From Texas Phoenix palm phytoplasma (GTDB lineage Bacteria; Bacillota_I; Bacilli_A; Acholeplasmatales; Acholeplasmataceae), in assembly GCF_005774685.2 (NCBI RefSeq), contig NZ_VBRA02000009.1:1-64000 (forward strand): a stretch of 64,000 bases of DNA. The letters are read 5' to 3'. Shown here in pieces: positions 41,999 to 51,944 of this stretch (its first letter is position 1; each line of letters starts with the position of its first letter). The notes under the pieces were generated by a model that saw only the letters and a program-made list of their open reading frames with translations, ran no database searches and had not been told where the DNA came from. A program made the translations under genes and the position numbers.

Positions 41999-42631
41999 TT
42001 AAACCTCTTTTTCTAAAATTTCTGTTAAATAATAATAAATACTGTTTTTTGTTTTAGAATGTTCTGCAACAATAATAGATAAAATTTTATCAACAGCATT
42101 TTCTATTTCATCATTAACAACAATATAATCATACTTATAAGCCAAAGAAAATTCTTCTTTAGCTTTTTTAATTCTTTTTTGAATAATTTCATTGCTTTCA
42201 GTATTTCTATTTTTTAATCTTTCGTATAAACATTTTTTGCTAGGAGGAGCAATAAAAATAAAAATACTGTCTTTATTGATTTTATGTTTTCTAATTTGCA
42301 AAGCTCCTTGAATATCTATTTCCAAAACAACTTCTTTTCCTTTTTCCAATTGTTCATTAACTAAATTGTAAGGAGTACCATAATAATTATCAACAAACTT
42401 ATTATATTCTAAAAAATAATTTTCTTGAATCTTTTTTTGAAAATATTGTTCATCAACAAAAAAATAATCTATACCTTCTTTTTCGCCTTTTCTAGGTTTT
42501 CTAGTAGTAGCAGAAACAGAATAAACAAAATTATTTTTCTCTCTTTTGAGTAAAGATTTTGTTATTTTACCTTTACCAACTCCTGAAGGTCCTGAAATTA
42601 TTATTAATAATCCTTTTTGATGTAATTTCAT
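41999..42631 (-). CDS. gmk: guanylate kinase
   Basis: Phosphorylates GMP to GDP. The 210 residues have P-loop GPSGVGKG (14-21), SATTRKPRKGEKEGIDYFFV for GMP binding, and EIDIQGA. It is followed by rpoZ and rsmH. Confidence 0.96.
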   Translation of the reverse strand: MKLHQKGLLIIISGPSGVGKGKITKSLLKREKNNFVYSVSATTRKPRKGEKEGIDYFFVDEQYFQKKIQENYFLEYNKFVDNYYGTPYNLVNEQLEKGKEVVLEIDIQGALQIRKHKINKDSIFIFIAPPSKKCLYERLKNRNTESNEIIQKRIKKAKEEFSLAYKYDYIVVNDEIENAVDKILSIIVAEHSKTKNSIYYYLTEILEKEV

Positions 42632-42694
42632 ATCTTTAATAATTCTCTCTAAAAATTTATTTTATATTTTTTTATAAAAAAAATATATTAAAAA

Positions 42695-45199
42695 TCAAAT
42701 TACCAAATTTAATAATTTATTAGAAATATAAATAACTTTCTTAATTTCTTTTTCTTTTTTAATATAATTTAATATTTTATCGTTTTTTAAAGCTTCTTTT
42801 AAAATTGTTTCCTTATTTATATTGTTTGTATCAAAATAAAGTTTAGTTTTAAATTTACCGTTAATTTGAATTATAATTTCTTTATTTTCTTTTGAAAGAG
42901 AAAAATTAAATTTTTCTTTCAAAAAAGAAGGCCATTCAGAAAAAACTAATTCTTCTTTATTATTCAAAACTTTTTGATTTAATTCTTCTGTTAAATGAGG
43001 AGCTATAGGATTTAATAATTGCAAAAAAATTCTAATTTGTTCATGACTTATTTGTTCATAACAAAAAACTTTATTAATAAAAATCATTAATTGACTAATT
43101 ACTTTATTAAATTTTAATTTTTCATAATATTCAGTTACCAAACAAATTGTTTTTTGCAATTCAGAAGATAAATGTAAATTTTCTTTATCACTTACAAAAT
43201 TAAAACAAACTTTATAAACTTTATTTAAAAAACGTTGAATTCCTTTAATGCCATTTTCATTCCAAATTTTATCATCTTCTAAAGGCCCTAAAAACATAAT
43301 ATAAAGCCTAATAACATCAGAACCATATTTTTCTAAAACTAAAGTAGCATTAACACTATTATTTTTAGATTTACTCATTTTCAATTTATCATGACCTAAA
43401 ATCATTCCTTGATTAACTAATTTTTGAAAAGGTTCTTTACAAGAAACTATTCCTAAATCAAATAAAAATTTATGCCAAAAACGAGCATATATTAAATGCC
43501 CTACTGAATGTTCTTTTCCTCCAATATATAAATCCACAGGTAAAAAATAATCTAATAATTTTTTAGCTTTAATACTTTTTAAATCAGAAACACAATTTAA
43601 AGAAAATTTTTTTAAAATATACGCAATATAATACCAAGAACTACCGGCAAATTGAGGCATAGTATTAGAATCTCTTTTATAATTAATTCCATTTTCTTTA
43701 AAATATAACCATGAAGTAACTTTAGATAATGGAGAAGTACCATCTCCTGAAACCTCAATTTTTTCTAAAAAAGGCAATTCAATAGGCAAAAATTCATCAT
43801 TTTCTAAATAAATATTATTATCTCTATCATATCTCAAAGGGAAAGGCTCGCCCCAATATCTTTGACGAGAAAATAATATATCGTGTATTTGATAAGTAAT
43901 ATTTTTAAAAAAAAATTTTTTTTTCGAAGCTATTTCTATTATTTTTTTATGAGCTTCTTCATTATTAAGACCATTTAAAAATTCACTATTAATAAAAAAA
44001 CCTTCATCCAAAGATTCGCAAAAATTATCTTTTTCTTTTTCATAATTTACTAAATAATTTGAAATTTGTTTACTATTATTTTTATTTTTAATTTTTTTAT
44101 TTTCAAAAATACGAATAATTTCCAAATTATATTTTTGAGAAAACAAAAAATCTCTTTTATCACAAAAAGGAACAGACATAATAGCTCCTGTACCGACATG
44201 AGATAAAACATAATCTGAAATCCAAATAGGAATTTTTTTTCTATTGAAAGGATTTATAGCATAACATCCAGTAAAAACACCTGTTTTTTCGTAATTAATA
44301 CTACGTTCTAAATCGCTTTTTCGTGCAATTTGATTTATATATTCATTTACTGAAAAAGAAAATTCTTTTGTAACAATATTTTTAATCAAATAATGTTCAG
44401 GAGCTAAAATTAATGCATTAACACCAAAAATAGTATTAGGTTTAGTTGTGAAAACACTCAAATAAATTCCATCAGAATCATCAATTTCAAAATTAAAAAT
44501 AAAACCTTCTTGTTTTCCTATCCAATTTTTTTGAATTTCTTTAATTTGCGAAGGCCAATCTAAATTTTCTAATTCTTCTAAAAGTGGTTCTACATAATTA
44601 TTAATTTTTAAAACCCATTGTTTCATTTTTTTTCTAAAAACAGGAAAATTTCCTCTTTCTGAAACAAATCCTTCAGAAGTTTTAATAACTTCTTCATTAG
44701 CTAAAACAGTACCAAGTTCTTTACAAAAATTCACTTCAACATCTTTTAAAACTGCTATTTTATGTTCATAAAATTTTTTAAAAATCCATTGAGTCCATTT
44801 ATAAAAATAAGGATCAGAAGTAGCAATTTCAGTTTCCCAATCAACTCCTTTTCCTAATAATTCTATTTGTTTTTTAAAATTTTCTATATTCTCATAAGTG
44901 AATTCTCTAGGATTATTTCCAGTTTTTAAAGCATATTGTTCAGCAGGCAAACCAAAGCTATCAAATCCAAAAGGATGAAAAACACTATATCCTTGCATTC
45001 TTTTCACTCTATTAACAATATCGCTTGCAGTATAACCTTCAATATGACCTACATGTAAACCAGATGAAGAAGGATATGGAAACATATCTAAACAATAAAA
45101 TTTTTTTTTATTTAAATCAAATTTAGTTTTAAAAATTTTATTATTTTTCCAATGAAATTGCCACTTAGATTCTATTTTTTTAAAATCATATATCAACAT
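42695..45199 (-). CDS. leuS: leucyl-tRNA synthetase
   Basis: The 834-residue class I synthetase has HVGH at 49-52, the connective editing domain (TTKPNTIFGVNALILAPEH) and KMSKS near 605. The LDYFLPVDLYIGGKEH segment is specific to LeuS. Full length and intact, on the same strand as gmk, 63 nt upstream. Confidence 0.96.
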   Translation of the reverse strand: MLIYDFKKIESKWQFHWKNNKIFKTKFDLNKKKFYCLDMFPYPSSSGLHVGHIEGYTASDIVNRVKRMQGYSVFHPFGFDSFGLPAEQYALKTGNNPREFTYENIENFKKQIELLGKGVDWETEIATSDPYFYKWTQWIFKKFYEHKIAVLKDVEVNFCKELGTVLANEEVIKTSEGFVSERGNFPVFRKKMKQWVLKINNYVEPLLEELENLDWPSQIKEIQKNWIGKQEGFIFNFEIDDSDGIYLSVFTTKPNTIFGVNALILAPEHYLIKNIVTKEFSFSVNEYINQIARKSDLERSINYEKTGVFTGCYAINPFNRKKIPIWISDYVLSHVGTGAIMSVPFCDKRDFLFSQKYNLEIIRIFENKKIKNKNNSKQISNYLVNYEKEKDNFCESLDEGFFINSEFLNGLNNEEAHKKIIEIASKKKFFFKNITYQIHDILFSRQRYWGEPFPLRYDRDNNIYLENDEFLPIELPFLEKIEVSGDGTSPLSKVTSWLYFKENGINYKRDSNTMPQFAGSSWYYIAYILKKFSLNCVSDLKSIKAKKLLDYFLPVDLYIGGKEHSVGHLIYARFWHKFLFDLGIVSCKEPFQKLVNQGMILGHDKLKMSKSKNNSVNATLVLEKYGSDVIRLYIMFLGPLEDDKIWNENGIKGIQRFLNKVYKVCFNFVSDKENLHLSSELQKTICLVTEYYEKLKFNKVISQLMIFINKVFCYEQISHEQIRIFLQLLNPIAPHLTEELNQKVLNNKEELVFSEWPSFLKEKFNFSLSKENKEIIIQINGKFKTKLYFDTNNINKETILKEALKNDKILNYIKKEKEIKKVIYISNKLLNLVI

Positions 45200-45273
45200 A
45201 TATTAATCAAATTATCCCTTAACTTTATTTTTTTATCAAAATTTTAACCAATAAATTATAAATTTATTTTTAT

Positions 45274-45519
45274 TTATTTTTCAGAATCAATAATATTTTT
45301 TTTAAGATATTCAACAACATCTCCAATAGTTTTAAATTGATTAACTGCTTCATCACTAATCTTTAAAAAAAAACGTTTTTCTAATTCAATAACAAGTTCA
45401 AAAGCGTCAAAAGAATCTAATCCTAAATCTTCTTTTAATTTAGTTTCTAACTTTATATCTTCTTCTTTTAGAAAAGATTTTTTTTCAACAATTATTTTTT
45501 TAATTTCTTTTAAAATCAC
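45274..45519 (-). CDS. acpP: acyl carrier protein
   Basis: The 81-residue acidic protein has LGLDSFDAFELVIELE; S36 is the phosphopantetheine attachment site (DSF in place of the usual DSL). Phytoplasmas lack fatty-acid synthesis, so the protein probably serves acyl transfer to phospholipids. It lies upstream of leuS by 74 nt. Confidence 0.92.
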   Translation of the reverse strand: MILKEIKKIIVEKKSFLKEEDIKLETKLKEDLGLDSFDAFELVIELEKRFFLKISDEAVNQFKTIGDVVEYLKKNIIDSEK

Positions 45520-45819
45520 TTTAAAAACCTCTAAACCTCTGTTATAAAATGGTAAAAATTATATATAATATAAAAAATTATAAAATAATAAAATAAAATT
45601 TAAATTAATAAAAAACAAAAATTAAATTTTTTTATTTATTTTTTTATATTTTATAAAATTTAATTTTTTTTAAATTTTCATTATTTAATTTTTAGAAAAA
45701 ATAAATATAAAAATTATATATAATTATAATTATATTTTTTTTAAAAAAAACAAAAAAGTTCAAAAATAAATTTTTTTTTGTTTTTTATAAAAACAATACT
45801 TCTAAAAGATTAATATAAA

Positions 45820-45828
45820 TGATATAAT
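45820..45828 (+). promoter_or_regulatory. extended -10 promoter of the Bax-inhibitor-like gene
   Basis: TGATATAAT at 45820-45828 is a perfect extended -10 element. No good -35 box is seen, which an extended -10 can tolerate. It would start transcription near 45835, after the longest open frame's first ATG (45830). This supports the internal ATG 45908 as the true start. The rest of 45520-45900 is AT-rich and also must hold the promoter of acpP. Confidence 0.55.
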
Positions 45829-45907
45829 AATGGTAAATTTCAATTTTAAAATAAATAAAAAATATTTTTATAAATTTTTTAAAAAGAAAGAGGTAATAAT
45901 AAATAAA

Positions 45908-46684
45908 ATGAATAAAAGAACAATTTTTCAAAATAATCCTTTGATTGAAAAAATAAAAAATGAAGCAAAAGCAGAAAGTCACAAATTTTCGAAATTAGAT
46001 GATAAAAATGTTTGCTCGAAACAATCTATTTCATTAAAAACATTTTTTTTATTTTTATGCACAATAGCAACTTCAATTGCAACTTATCATTTTTTATTTC
46101 AAACAAATTATTATTCAAATTTTAATTTTTTAAATAAATTATTTATTTATATATTTTCACTTTCTATTGTACAATTTTTTCTAGTTATTATGATGAACAT
46201 AGTAAATATTCGTATAAGAAAATTTGTAGCAATTTCTTTTGCCTTAATAGAAGGAATAAATTTAAGTTTATTTTTATCCTTTTTGAATATTTTTTATAAA
46301 AATGCAATAGAAGGAATAACTATAGCTTTAATATCAACAATATTATTATTTACCATATCTCATTTTTTATATTATTGCAATATAATAATAATAAACAAAA
46401 AATTTAGATCATTTTTATTGATATCATTTTTAATATTAATTATTATGCAATTTTTAAATATACTAAACTTTTTTTCACTCATTATAACTGTTTTTTCTCT
46501 ATTTTTAGGATGCATGAGTTTAGCAGTAGATTTTGAAGATGCTAATTTTATAATATCTAATAAAATGCATAAGGATAATGAATGGAATATTGCGTTAGGT
46601 TTTCATATAACTTTAATTTGGCTTTTTAAAAATTTAATTAACTTATTACAAATATTAGGTTTTTTCAAAAGAAGAAATAACTAA
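45908..46684 (+). CDS. Bax inhibitor-1/YccA-like membrane protein
   Basis: About 258 residues with seven hydrophobic segments. The order (SFALIEGINLSLFLSFL, a central membrane block, then LAVDFEDANFI and EWNIALGFHITLIWLFKNLINLL) follows the BaxI_1 family (PF12811), whose bacterial members may act as calcium or proton leak channels or in stress tolerance. Function here is not established. It stands alone on the plus strand, divergent from acpP and convergent with the unknown protein at 46747. Confidence 0.75.
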   Translation: MNKRTIFQNNPLIEKIKNEAKAESHKFSKLDDKNVCSKQSISLKTFFLFLCTIATSIATYHFLFQTNYYSNFNFLNKLFIYIFSLSIVQFFLVIMMNIVNIRIRKFVAISFALIEGINLSLFLSFLNIFYKNAIEGITIALISTILLFTISHFLYYCNIIIINKKFRSFLLISFLILIIMQFLNILNFFSLIITVFSLFLGCMSLAVDFEDANFIISNKMHKDNEWNIALGFHITLIWLFKNLINLLQILGFFKRRNN

Positions 46685-46746
46685 ACAAGTTAAAAATATA
46701 AAAAAAAATAATAAAAAATAATTTTAATCCATTTTTAATTTTAAAT

Positions 46747-47619
46747 TTAAATAATAACTAATGATAACCATTTATAAGCGCTGATAAACAAACCTAAAGA
46801 AACTAGACAATCAATAATGTTTTTGTCATCAGTTAATAATTGAGAATATTTATTTTTTGAATTTTCAGGAATATTTTTCATAAATTCATCATAATATTTT
46901 TTATCATTTGTTTTTATTCCATATTTTAATTGATTAATTTCGCTATCTTTTTTAATTCTATTAATTAAAATTTTAACTTGTTCTTTTGTCATTCCATAAT
47001 TAATTCCAGAATTTAATTCTAAAAAAACATAATGCGAAAATTGTTTAAAAGATAAATCTAATTTTTGATATTTTTTCAATAATTGTAAATTTTCTTGGGT
47101 GAATTCTACATTTTCTTCCTGTAATTGTTCATTTATATTTACCAAATCATAATTTTCTTGTTTTAAATTATCAATAATTTCATTCAAATATTTTATTTTA
47201 GAAAAAAAATATTCGTTTTGATTTGTTTCATAATTTCCATTTTCTATTTCCGAAGAGGAAACAGCAACAGGATTATTTAATAAAGAATTTTTATTTTCTT
47301 TTTTGTTTATTTCTGAATCATTTAATTCCTCTTTCTCAATTAAATTTTTATCATTTAATTCATTATTTTTCAATAAAAAATTATTTTTTTCTTTTTGTTC
47401 TATTAAAAAATCAGTTTTATTTGGATATTTTATTTCTTGAAATTGCTCCACAGAAAATTGTTCAGAATAATTAGGTTTTTGTTTAAAAGATTTTGGAATA
47501 TTAAATTTAAATAATTGAAAATTAAATAATAAAAATAATAACAAAAAAAATAATAATATTAACATTAATATAATAAATAAAAAAAATACATATTTTTTTT
47601 TATTTATTTTTTTTTTCAT
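46747..47619 (-). CDS. unknown single-pass membrane protein with coiled coil
   Basis: Not recognised. About 290 residues. A lysine-rich start is followed by one long hydrophobic segment (about 10-34) rich in Leu and Phe, then a hydrophilic Asn/Glu/Lys-rich region, a clear coiled coil (about residues 130-185, with heptads such as LNEIIDNLKQENYDL), and a second short hydrophobic stretch at the very end. ATG 47619 has AAGGAG 12 bases upstream; a longer frame starts at 47658. The gene forms a pair with the next upstream small membrane protein and may anchor something at the membrane. Confidence 0.65.
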   Translation of the reverse strand: MKKKINKKKYVFFLFIILMLILLFFLLLFLLFNFQLFKFNIPKSFKQKPNYSEQFSVEQFQEIKYPNKTDFLIEQKEKNNFLLKNNELNDKNLIEKEELNDSEINKKENKNSLLNNPVAVSSSEIENGNYETNQNEYFFSKIKYLNEIIDNLKQENYDLVNINEQLQEENVEFTQENLQLLKKYQKLDLSFKQFSHYVFLELNSGINYGMTKEQVKILINRIKKDSEINQLKYGIKTNDKKYYDEFMKNIPENSKNKYSQLLTDDKNIIDCLVSLGLFISAYKWLSLVII

Positions 47620-47647
47620 AAAAACAAAATTCTCCTTTTTTAAAAAA

Positions 47648-48025
47648 TTATTTACCAAAAAATATTTTTAATATTTTTTTCAAAAAAAACAAAATTTTTT
47701 GAAAAAAATTACCAAAAAATTCTATTATAGACATAATAAAATGTAAAATACTATCAAATATAAAAATAAAAAATGAAATCATATCGCGAACGCAAATAAC
47801 AATAATCATGACAAACAATAAAAACATAAATGTATAAAAGAATGAAAAAATAACATCAAAATTTTTAAAAAATTTTACATTAGAATCATGTTCTTTAATT
47901 GATAAAAAATTTTTAAATTGTTTTAAAGTATAAAAATAAAAAGACAAAAAATAATTATTTATAAAATCTTTCAAAATTAAAAAATATTTTTTTAAAAAAA
48001 CATCAATATCATCTAAAGAAAACAA
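47648..48025 (-). CDS. unknown small hydrophobic protein
   Basis: Not recognised. No ATG lies near the 5' end. TTG 48025 has a strong AAAGGA site six bases upstream and gives 125 residues, with two or three membrane segments in the second half (around the run FMFLLFVMIIVICV) and a basic Phe/Lys-rich tail. A frame from TTG 48109 is also open. It is 28 nt upstream of the coiled-coil protein and 160 nt downstream of the YqaJ-type nuclease, so the three may form an accessory unit. Confidence 0.5.
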   Translation of the reverse strand: MFSLDDIDVFLKKYFLILKDFINNYFLSFYFYTLKQFKNFLSIKEHDSNVKFFKNFDVIFSFFYTFMFLLFVMIIVICVRDMISFFIFIFDSILHFIMSIIEFFGNFFQKILFFLKKILKIFFGK

Positions 48026-48186
48026 ATTTCTTCCTTTCAAAATTAAATTTTTATTTTTTATATTTTTAATAAAAATCAAAATAAATAAATATATTAAAAC
48101 AATAAACAATAATCAAATAAAATTTCCAATGATTAAAAATAAAAAATTAATCCATTAATAATTATATATAATATATTTTTAAATAA

Positions 48187-48771
48187 TTATAATTGATATA
48201 AAATTTGACGTGCTTCTTCTAAGAGAAAATAAAAAAAACGACATTTTTCATACATTTTATTTATAAAAACTAAATCTTTTTTTATTTCTTTGATCTTAGC
48301 GTTTTGATAATTAAGATATACCAAAAAAAAAGCTTTTTCGACTTCTGCACAATACAATTGAGCTTGAATTTGAGCATAATAATAAATAGGAACAACATCA
48401 TTAAAGAAAAAATTATTCCAAACTTTAGTATCTAAAGAAATAGGACATTTAATTTCCAAAATACTTTGAAAAAATTTATCCCAACCATCTAAAGACGCAG
48501 AAAAAAATTCTTTAACAAAAACAACAGGTTTAAAATTACTTTTGTTAACATTATTAAAAAATTCTCTAGCTTCTGGTTCTAAATTTCTACCATGAATAAT
48601 AGCTTTATTTTCTTTTATTTTCTCATTAAAAAGCTTTCTTCTAAAAATAGATTTTTCACTTTCAAAAGGATTTAAACCCATAATAGCTGCAACTTCAGAG
48701 GCATTAATATATTTTTTTCTATGTTCATGCCACTCAAATGAATTTTGTGTTAAATTAAAAAATTGAAACAT
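48187..48771 (-). CDS. YqaJ-type viral recombinase/exonuclease
   Basis: A 194-residue PD-(D/E)XK nuclease of the lambda-exonuclease/YqaJ family, which resects DNA ends for phage recombination. Motifs: WHEHRKKYINASEVAAIMGLN at the start (family N-terminus), GRNLEPEAR (61-69), then the catalytic core with D95 in SLDG and E106/K108 in EIKCP, all intact. It probably derives from a prophage, a common source of phytoplasma accessory islands. No recombinase partner (RecT/Bet) or integrase is visible here. Confidence 0.82.
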   Translation of the reverse strand: MFQFFNLTQNSFEWHEHRKKYINASEVAAIMGLNPFESEKSIFRRKLFNEKIKENKAIIHGRNLEPEAREFFNNVNKSNFKPVVFVKEFFSASLDGWDKFFQSILEIKCPISLDTKVWNNFFFNDVVPIYYYAQIQAQLYCAEVEKAFFLVYLNYQNAKIKEIKKDLVFINKMYEKCRFFYFLLEEARQILYQL

Positions 48772-48797
48772 AAAAAAACCTTTCTTTTTGAAAAATT

Positions 48798-49556
48798 TTA
48801 AATCTTAAACAATTTTTTAGCATTTTCAGTAGTTTGAAAACAAACTTTTTTAAAACTAATTTTTTTTAAAAAAGCAATTCTTTCGGCTATAATTTTTATA
48901 AAAGAGGGTTCGTTTCTTTTGTTTTTTTGTATTGGAAAAGGAGTTAAAAAAGGAGAATCTGTTTCTAATAAAATTTTATCTAAAGGAGTATATTTTACAA
49001 TTTTGTGAGCTTCAATAGCTTTTTCATAAGTAATAATACCTCCTAAACCTACATAAAATCCTAATTCAATAGCTTTTTTAACTTCTTCCAAACGTGTAGT
49101 TAAGCAATGAAAAACTCCATTAATTCTTCCTTTATAAGGCAAAAGAATTTCCATTATTTCATTAAAAGATTCTCTTGCATGTAAAATAATAGGTAAATTA
49201 TATTTTAAAGCTAATTCTATTTGTATTTTTAAATTTTTTTTTTGAATAGGTAAAGAATCATTTTCATGATACAAATCCAAACCTATTTCTCCTATAGCGA
49301 CAATTTCATTATTATTTTTTAAATATTTTTCAACTTTTAAAGGTTCTTCGTTAAGCCAATAACAAGGATGAATTCCTAAAGCTGCTTTAATACAAGAATA
49401 TTTACGAGATAAAATTATAGCTTTTTGATTTGTTTCTTCGTTTAAACCAGGAACAATAAAATATTTAACATTATTTTGAAAAGCTCTTTTAATTATTTCT
49501 TCTAATTCATTTTCAAAAATATTTAAATTTAAATGTGCATGAGTATCAATTAACAT
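48798..49556 (-). CDS. tatD: TatD-family metal-dependent DNase
   Basis: The 252-residue TIM-barrel hydrolase has the metal ligands in order: DTHAHLN, GEIGLDLYHE, ILHARES, FHCL and LLETDSPFLTP. Members act as 3'-5' exonucleases in DNA repair and quality control. Full length. It lies downstream of the pdh operon behind a strong terminator and upstream of the YqaJ-type gene (26 nt), so tatD and the accessory genes could be co-transcribed. Confidence 0.94.
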   Translation of the reverse strand: MLIDTHAHLNLNIFENELEEIIKRAFQNNVKYFIVPGLNEETNQKAIILSRKYSCIKAALGIHPCYWLNEEPLKVEKYLKNNNEIVAIGEIGLDLYHENDSLPIQKKNLKIQIELALKYNLPIILHARESFNEIMEILLPYKGRINGVFHCLTTRLEEVKKAIELGFYVGLGGIITYEKAIEAHKIVKYTPLDKILLETDSPFLTPFPIQKNKRNEPSFIKIIAERIAFLKKISFKKVCFQTTENAKKLFKI

Positions 49557-49621
49557 AATTTCAATTTATTTTCATTTCTTCTTAAAATTTTTTATTTTCT
49601 ATTAAAAAATATAAACTATAA

Positions 49622-49657
49622 AAAAAACCCTATTATAATTTTCAAATAGGGTTTTTT
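49622..49657 (-). terminator. bidirectional intrinsic terminator after pdhD
   Basis: AAAAAACCCTATT (49622-49634) pairs perfectly with AATAGGGTTTTTT (49645-49657) around a 10-base loop. Both strands end in a T run. On the minus strand it terminates the pyruvate dehydrogenase operon 33 nt after the pdhD stop. Confidence 0.88.
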
Positions 49658-49689
49658 AAAAAAATAAAAATATTATTTTTTTACTTTTA

Positions 49690-51075
49690 CTAAATATGGA
49701 TTGCTTTATCAATAGCTCCTAAAAAAGTTTCTAAAGTTAATTCAGATAAAGTAGGATGAGGGTGAACATTATGAACTATATCATAAGCTGTTTTATTTGT
49801 TCCCATAGCCAATCCAATTTCACTTATCAATTCAGTAGCATTATAAGACACTATATGCATCCCTAAGATATTAAAATTATTTTTATCAATAATTAATTTA
49901 GCAAAACCATCAGTTTCGCCATCAGCTAAAGCTTTTCCTATAGCTTTTACAGGAAATTTAGATACTTTATAATCGATATTTTTTAATTTTGTTTGTTCTT
50001 CGGTCCAACCTATAGAAGCTATTTCAGGAAAACCATAAACACAAGAAGGAATATGATCATAATTAATAGCTTTAACTAAAGATTTAAACCCCAAAGCATC
50101 ATGAACAGCTATCATTCCTTCATGACTAGCAGTATGCGCTAACATAGAGCGTCCATTTACATCACCAATAGCATAAACTCCTGGAACAGAAGTTCTTAAA
50201 AAACCATCAGTAACAACACCTAAATGATCTGTATTTAATTTTAATTTTTCAATACCTTTCATATTAGGCTTACTACCAACAGCCATTAAAATAATGTCGG
50301 ATTCTAAAAATTGTTGTTTTTGATTATGAATATAATAAACTTTATTATCTTCAATCTTATTAACCTGTGCTTGAGTAATAATTTTAATATTATTATTAGA
50401 CAATTTGGTAGAAAAATATTTAATAACATCTTCATCCATATTATTCAAAATACTATCTTGTTTCTCTAAAATAATAATTTCTGTACCAAAATTACTAAAA
50501 ATAGTAGCAAATTCAACAGAAATTACTCCACCACCAATAATTATCATTTTTTTAGGAACAAATTCTATTTGAACTAATTCCTTACTAGTGTACAAATATT
50601 TTTTTTCATAAGCTTCTTTAGCTCCAGGTATAGGAGGAATAAAAGCATTAGAGCCAGTAGCTATAATTAACTTTTTAGTTTTTATAATTTCATCATTAAT
50701 TTTAATTTTATCAAAGGATAAAGCTTCTCCGAATCCTTCATATAAATCAACTTTATTTTTTTTTAATAAAAAACGAATGCCACTAGTCAAATTATGAACT
50801 ATTTTATTTTTACGATTTAAAATTTCCTCCCAATTAAAATTTAATTGATCAACAGAAACGTCAATACCAAAACTCTTAGCTTTTTTAAATAAACTAAAAA
50901 CTTTAGCATTTTTTAAATAGGCTTTTGTAGGTATACAACCATAATTTAAACAAACTCCACCAATTTTATGTTTTTCTATTAAAGCTACTTTAGCTCCTAA
51001 TTGAGCAGATTTAATAGCAGAAACATATCCACCAGGACCTCCGCCAATAATAACTATATCATATGTTTTTATCAT
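49690..51075 (-). CDS. pdhD: dihydrolipoamide dehydrogenase (E3)
   Basis: Reoxidises the lipoyl arm of pyruvate dehydrogenase with FAD and NAD+. The 461 residues have the FAD-binding GGGPGG (11-16), the redox disulfide in CLNYGC (C42, C47), a second dinucleotide site IIGGGVI and the C-terminal active-site HPHPTLSE. E3 proteins with an N-terminal lipoyl domain exist, but this one has none. Last gene of the pdh operon. Confidence 0.96.
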   Translation of the reverse strand: MIKTYDIVIIGGGPGGYVSAIKSAQLGAKVALIEKHKIGGVCLNYGCIPTKAYLKNAKVFSLFKKAKSFGIDVSVDQLNFNWEEILNRKNKIVHNLTSGIRFLLKKNKVDLYEGFGEALSFDKIKINDEIIKTKKLIIATGSNAFIPPIPGAKEAYEKKYLYTSKELVQIEFVPKKMIIIGGGVISVEFATIFSNFGTEIIILEKQDSILNNMDEDVIKYFSTKLSNNNIKIITQAQVNKIEDNKVYYIHNQKQQFLESDIILMAVGSKPNMKGIEKLKLNTDHLGVVTDGFLRTSVPGVYAIGDVNGRSMLAHTASHEGMIAVHDALGFKSLVKAINYDHIPSCVYGFPEIASIGWTEEQTKLKNIDYKVSKFPVKAIGKALADGETDGFAKLIIDKNNFNILGMHIVSYNATELISEIGLAMGTNKTAYDIVHNVHPHPTLSELTLETFLGAIDKAIHI

Positions 51076-51111
51076 TATACTTTATCTTTTTCATTCAAAA
51101 TATTTAAAAAT

Positions 51112-51879
51112 TTAAAAAATATTTTCTTCTAATGTAGAAGTATCATGGAGTAAAGAATTAATTTTATTTAAAAATTTAACACCATAACTACCATCAATTA
51201 CACGATGATCAAAAGTTAAACTAAATGGCAATACATTGCCAATGCTAATATTATTATCTTCTACTACAGGTTTTTGTAACATTTTTCCAATACCTAAAAT
51301 AGCTACTTCAGGATGATTAATAACCGGAGTAGCATATAAAGCACCTATAGAACCATAATTACTTAAAGTAAAAGTTCCTTTAGAAATATCATTTAATTCA
51401 ATTTTTCTATCTATAGTTTTTTTAACTATTGATTGAATTTGTTTAGCTAATTCAAAAACACTTAAATTAGAAACGTTTTTAATATTAGGCACTATTAAAC
51501 CTTGTTTTGTATCAACTGCTATACCTAAATTAATATTTTTCTTAATTATAATTTCTTCTTTATCGTCAGAAAAACTAGAATTTAATAAAGGAAATTCTTT
51601 TAAAGCTAAAATAACGGCTTTAGCTATAAATGATATATAAGTTAATTTAATGCCTTTTTTTTCGGCTTCAATTTTCATTTTTTTTCTTAATAAAACTAAT
51701 TTATTAATATTAATTTCATCAATCAAAGTAACTTCTGGAATAACAGTTTTAGAAATAACCATTTGTTTTGCAATAGCTTTTCTTAATCTTGAAATTTTTA
51801 TAATTTCTGTATCAAAATTATTTTCTTTTTTGCAATCTTCTTTTTGAGAAATGGAATTATTTAAATTATTATTTGTCAT
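51112..51879 (-). CDS. pdhC: pyruvate dehydrogenase E2, catalytic domain only
   Basis: Dihydrolipoamide acetyltransferase domain. The 255 residues show SRLRKAIAKQM at 30-40, GTFTLSNYGS, and the active site DHRVIDG (224-230). A normal E2 carries, in one chain, lipoyl domain(s), the peripheral-subunit-binding domain (about 35 residues) and this domain. Here the first 28 residues are a short Asn/Lys-rich segment with no recognisable binding domain, and the lipoyl domain is a separate gene upstream. A ribosome site (AAGGGA) precedes the ATG. Confidence 0.9.
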   Translation of the reverse strand: MTNNNLNNSISQKEDCKKENNFDTEIIKISRLRKAIAKQMVISKTVIPEVTLIDEININKLVLLRKKMKIEAEKKGIKLTYISFIAKAVILALKEFPLLNSSFSDDKEEIIIKKNINLGIAVDTKQGLIVPNIKNVSNLSVFELAKQIQSIVKKTIDRKIELNDISKGTFTLSNYGSIGALYATPVINHPEVAILGIGKMLQKPVVEDNNISIGNVLPFSLTFDHRVIDGSYGVKFLNKINSLLHDTSTLEENIF

Positions 51880-51944
51880 TTGCGTATTTCTATTCCCTTA
51901 ATACTTAATTTTATTGATTTATTTTTATATATAATTTGTTAAAA

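Noticed and set aside
49600-49690. A possible small RNA suggested by the strong hairpin.
   Set aside because: A bidirectional terminator at the pdhD end explains it fully.
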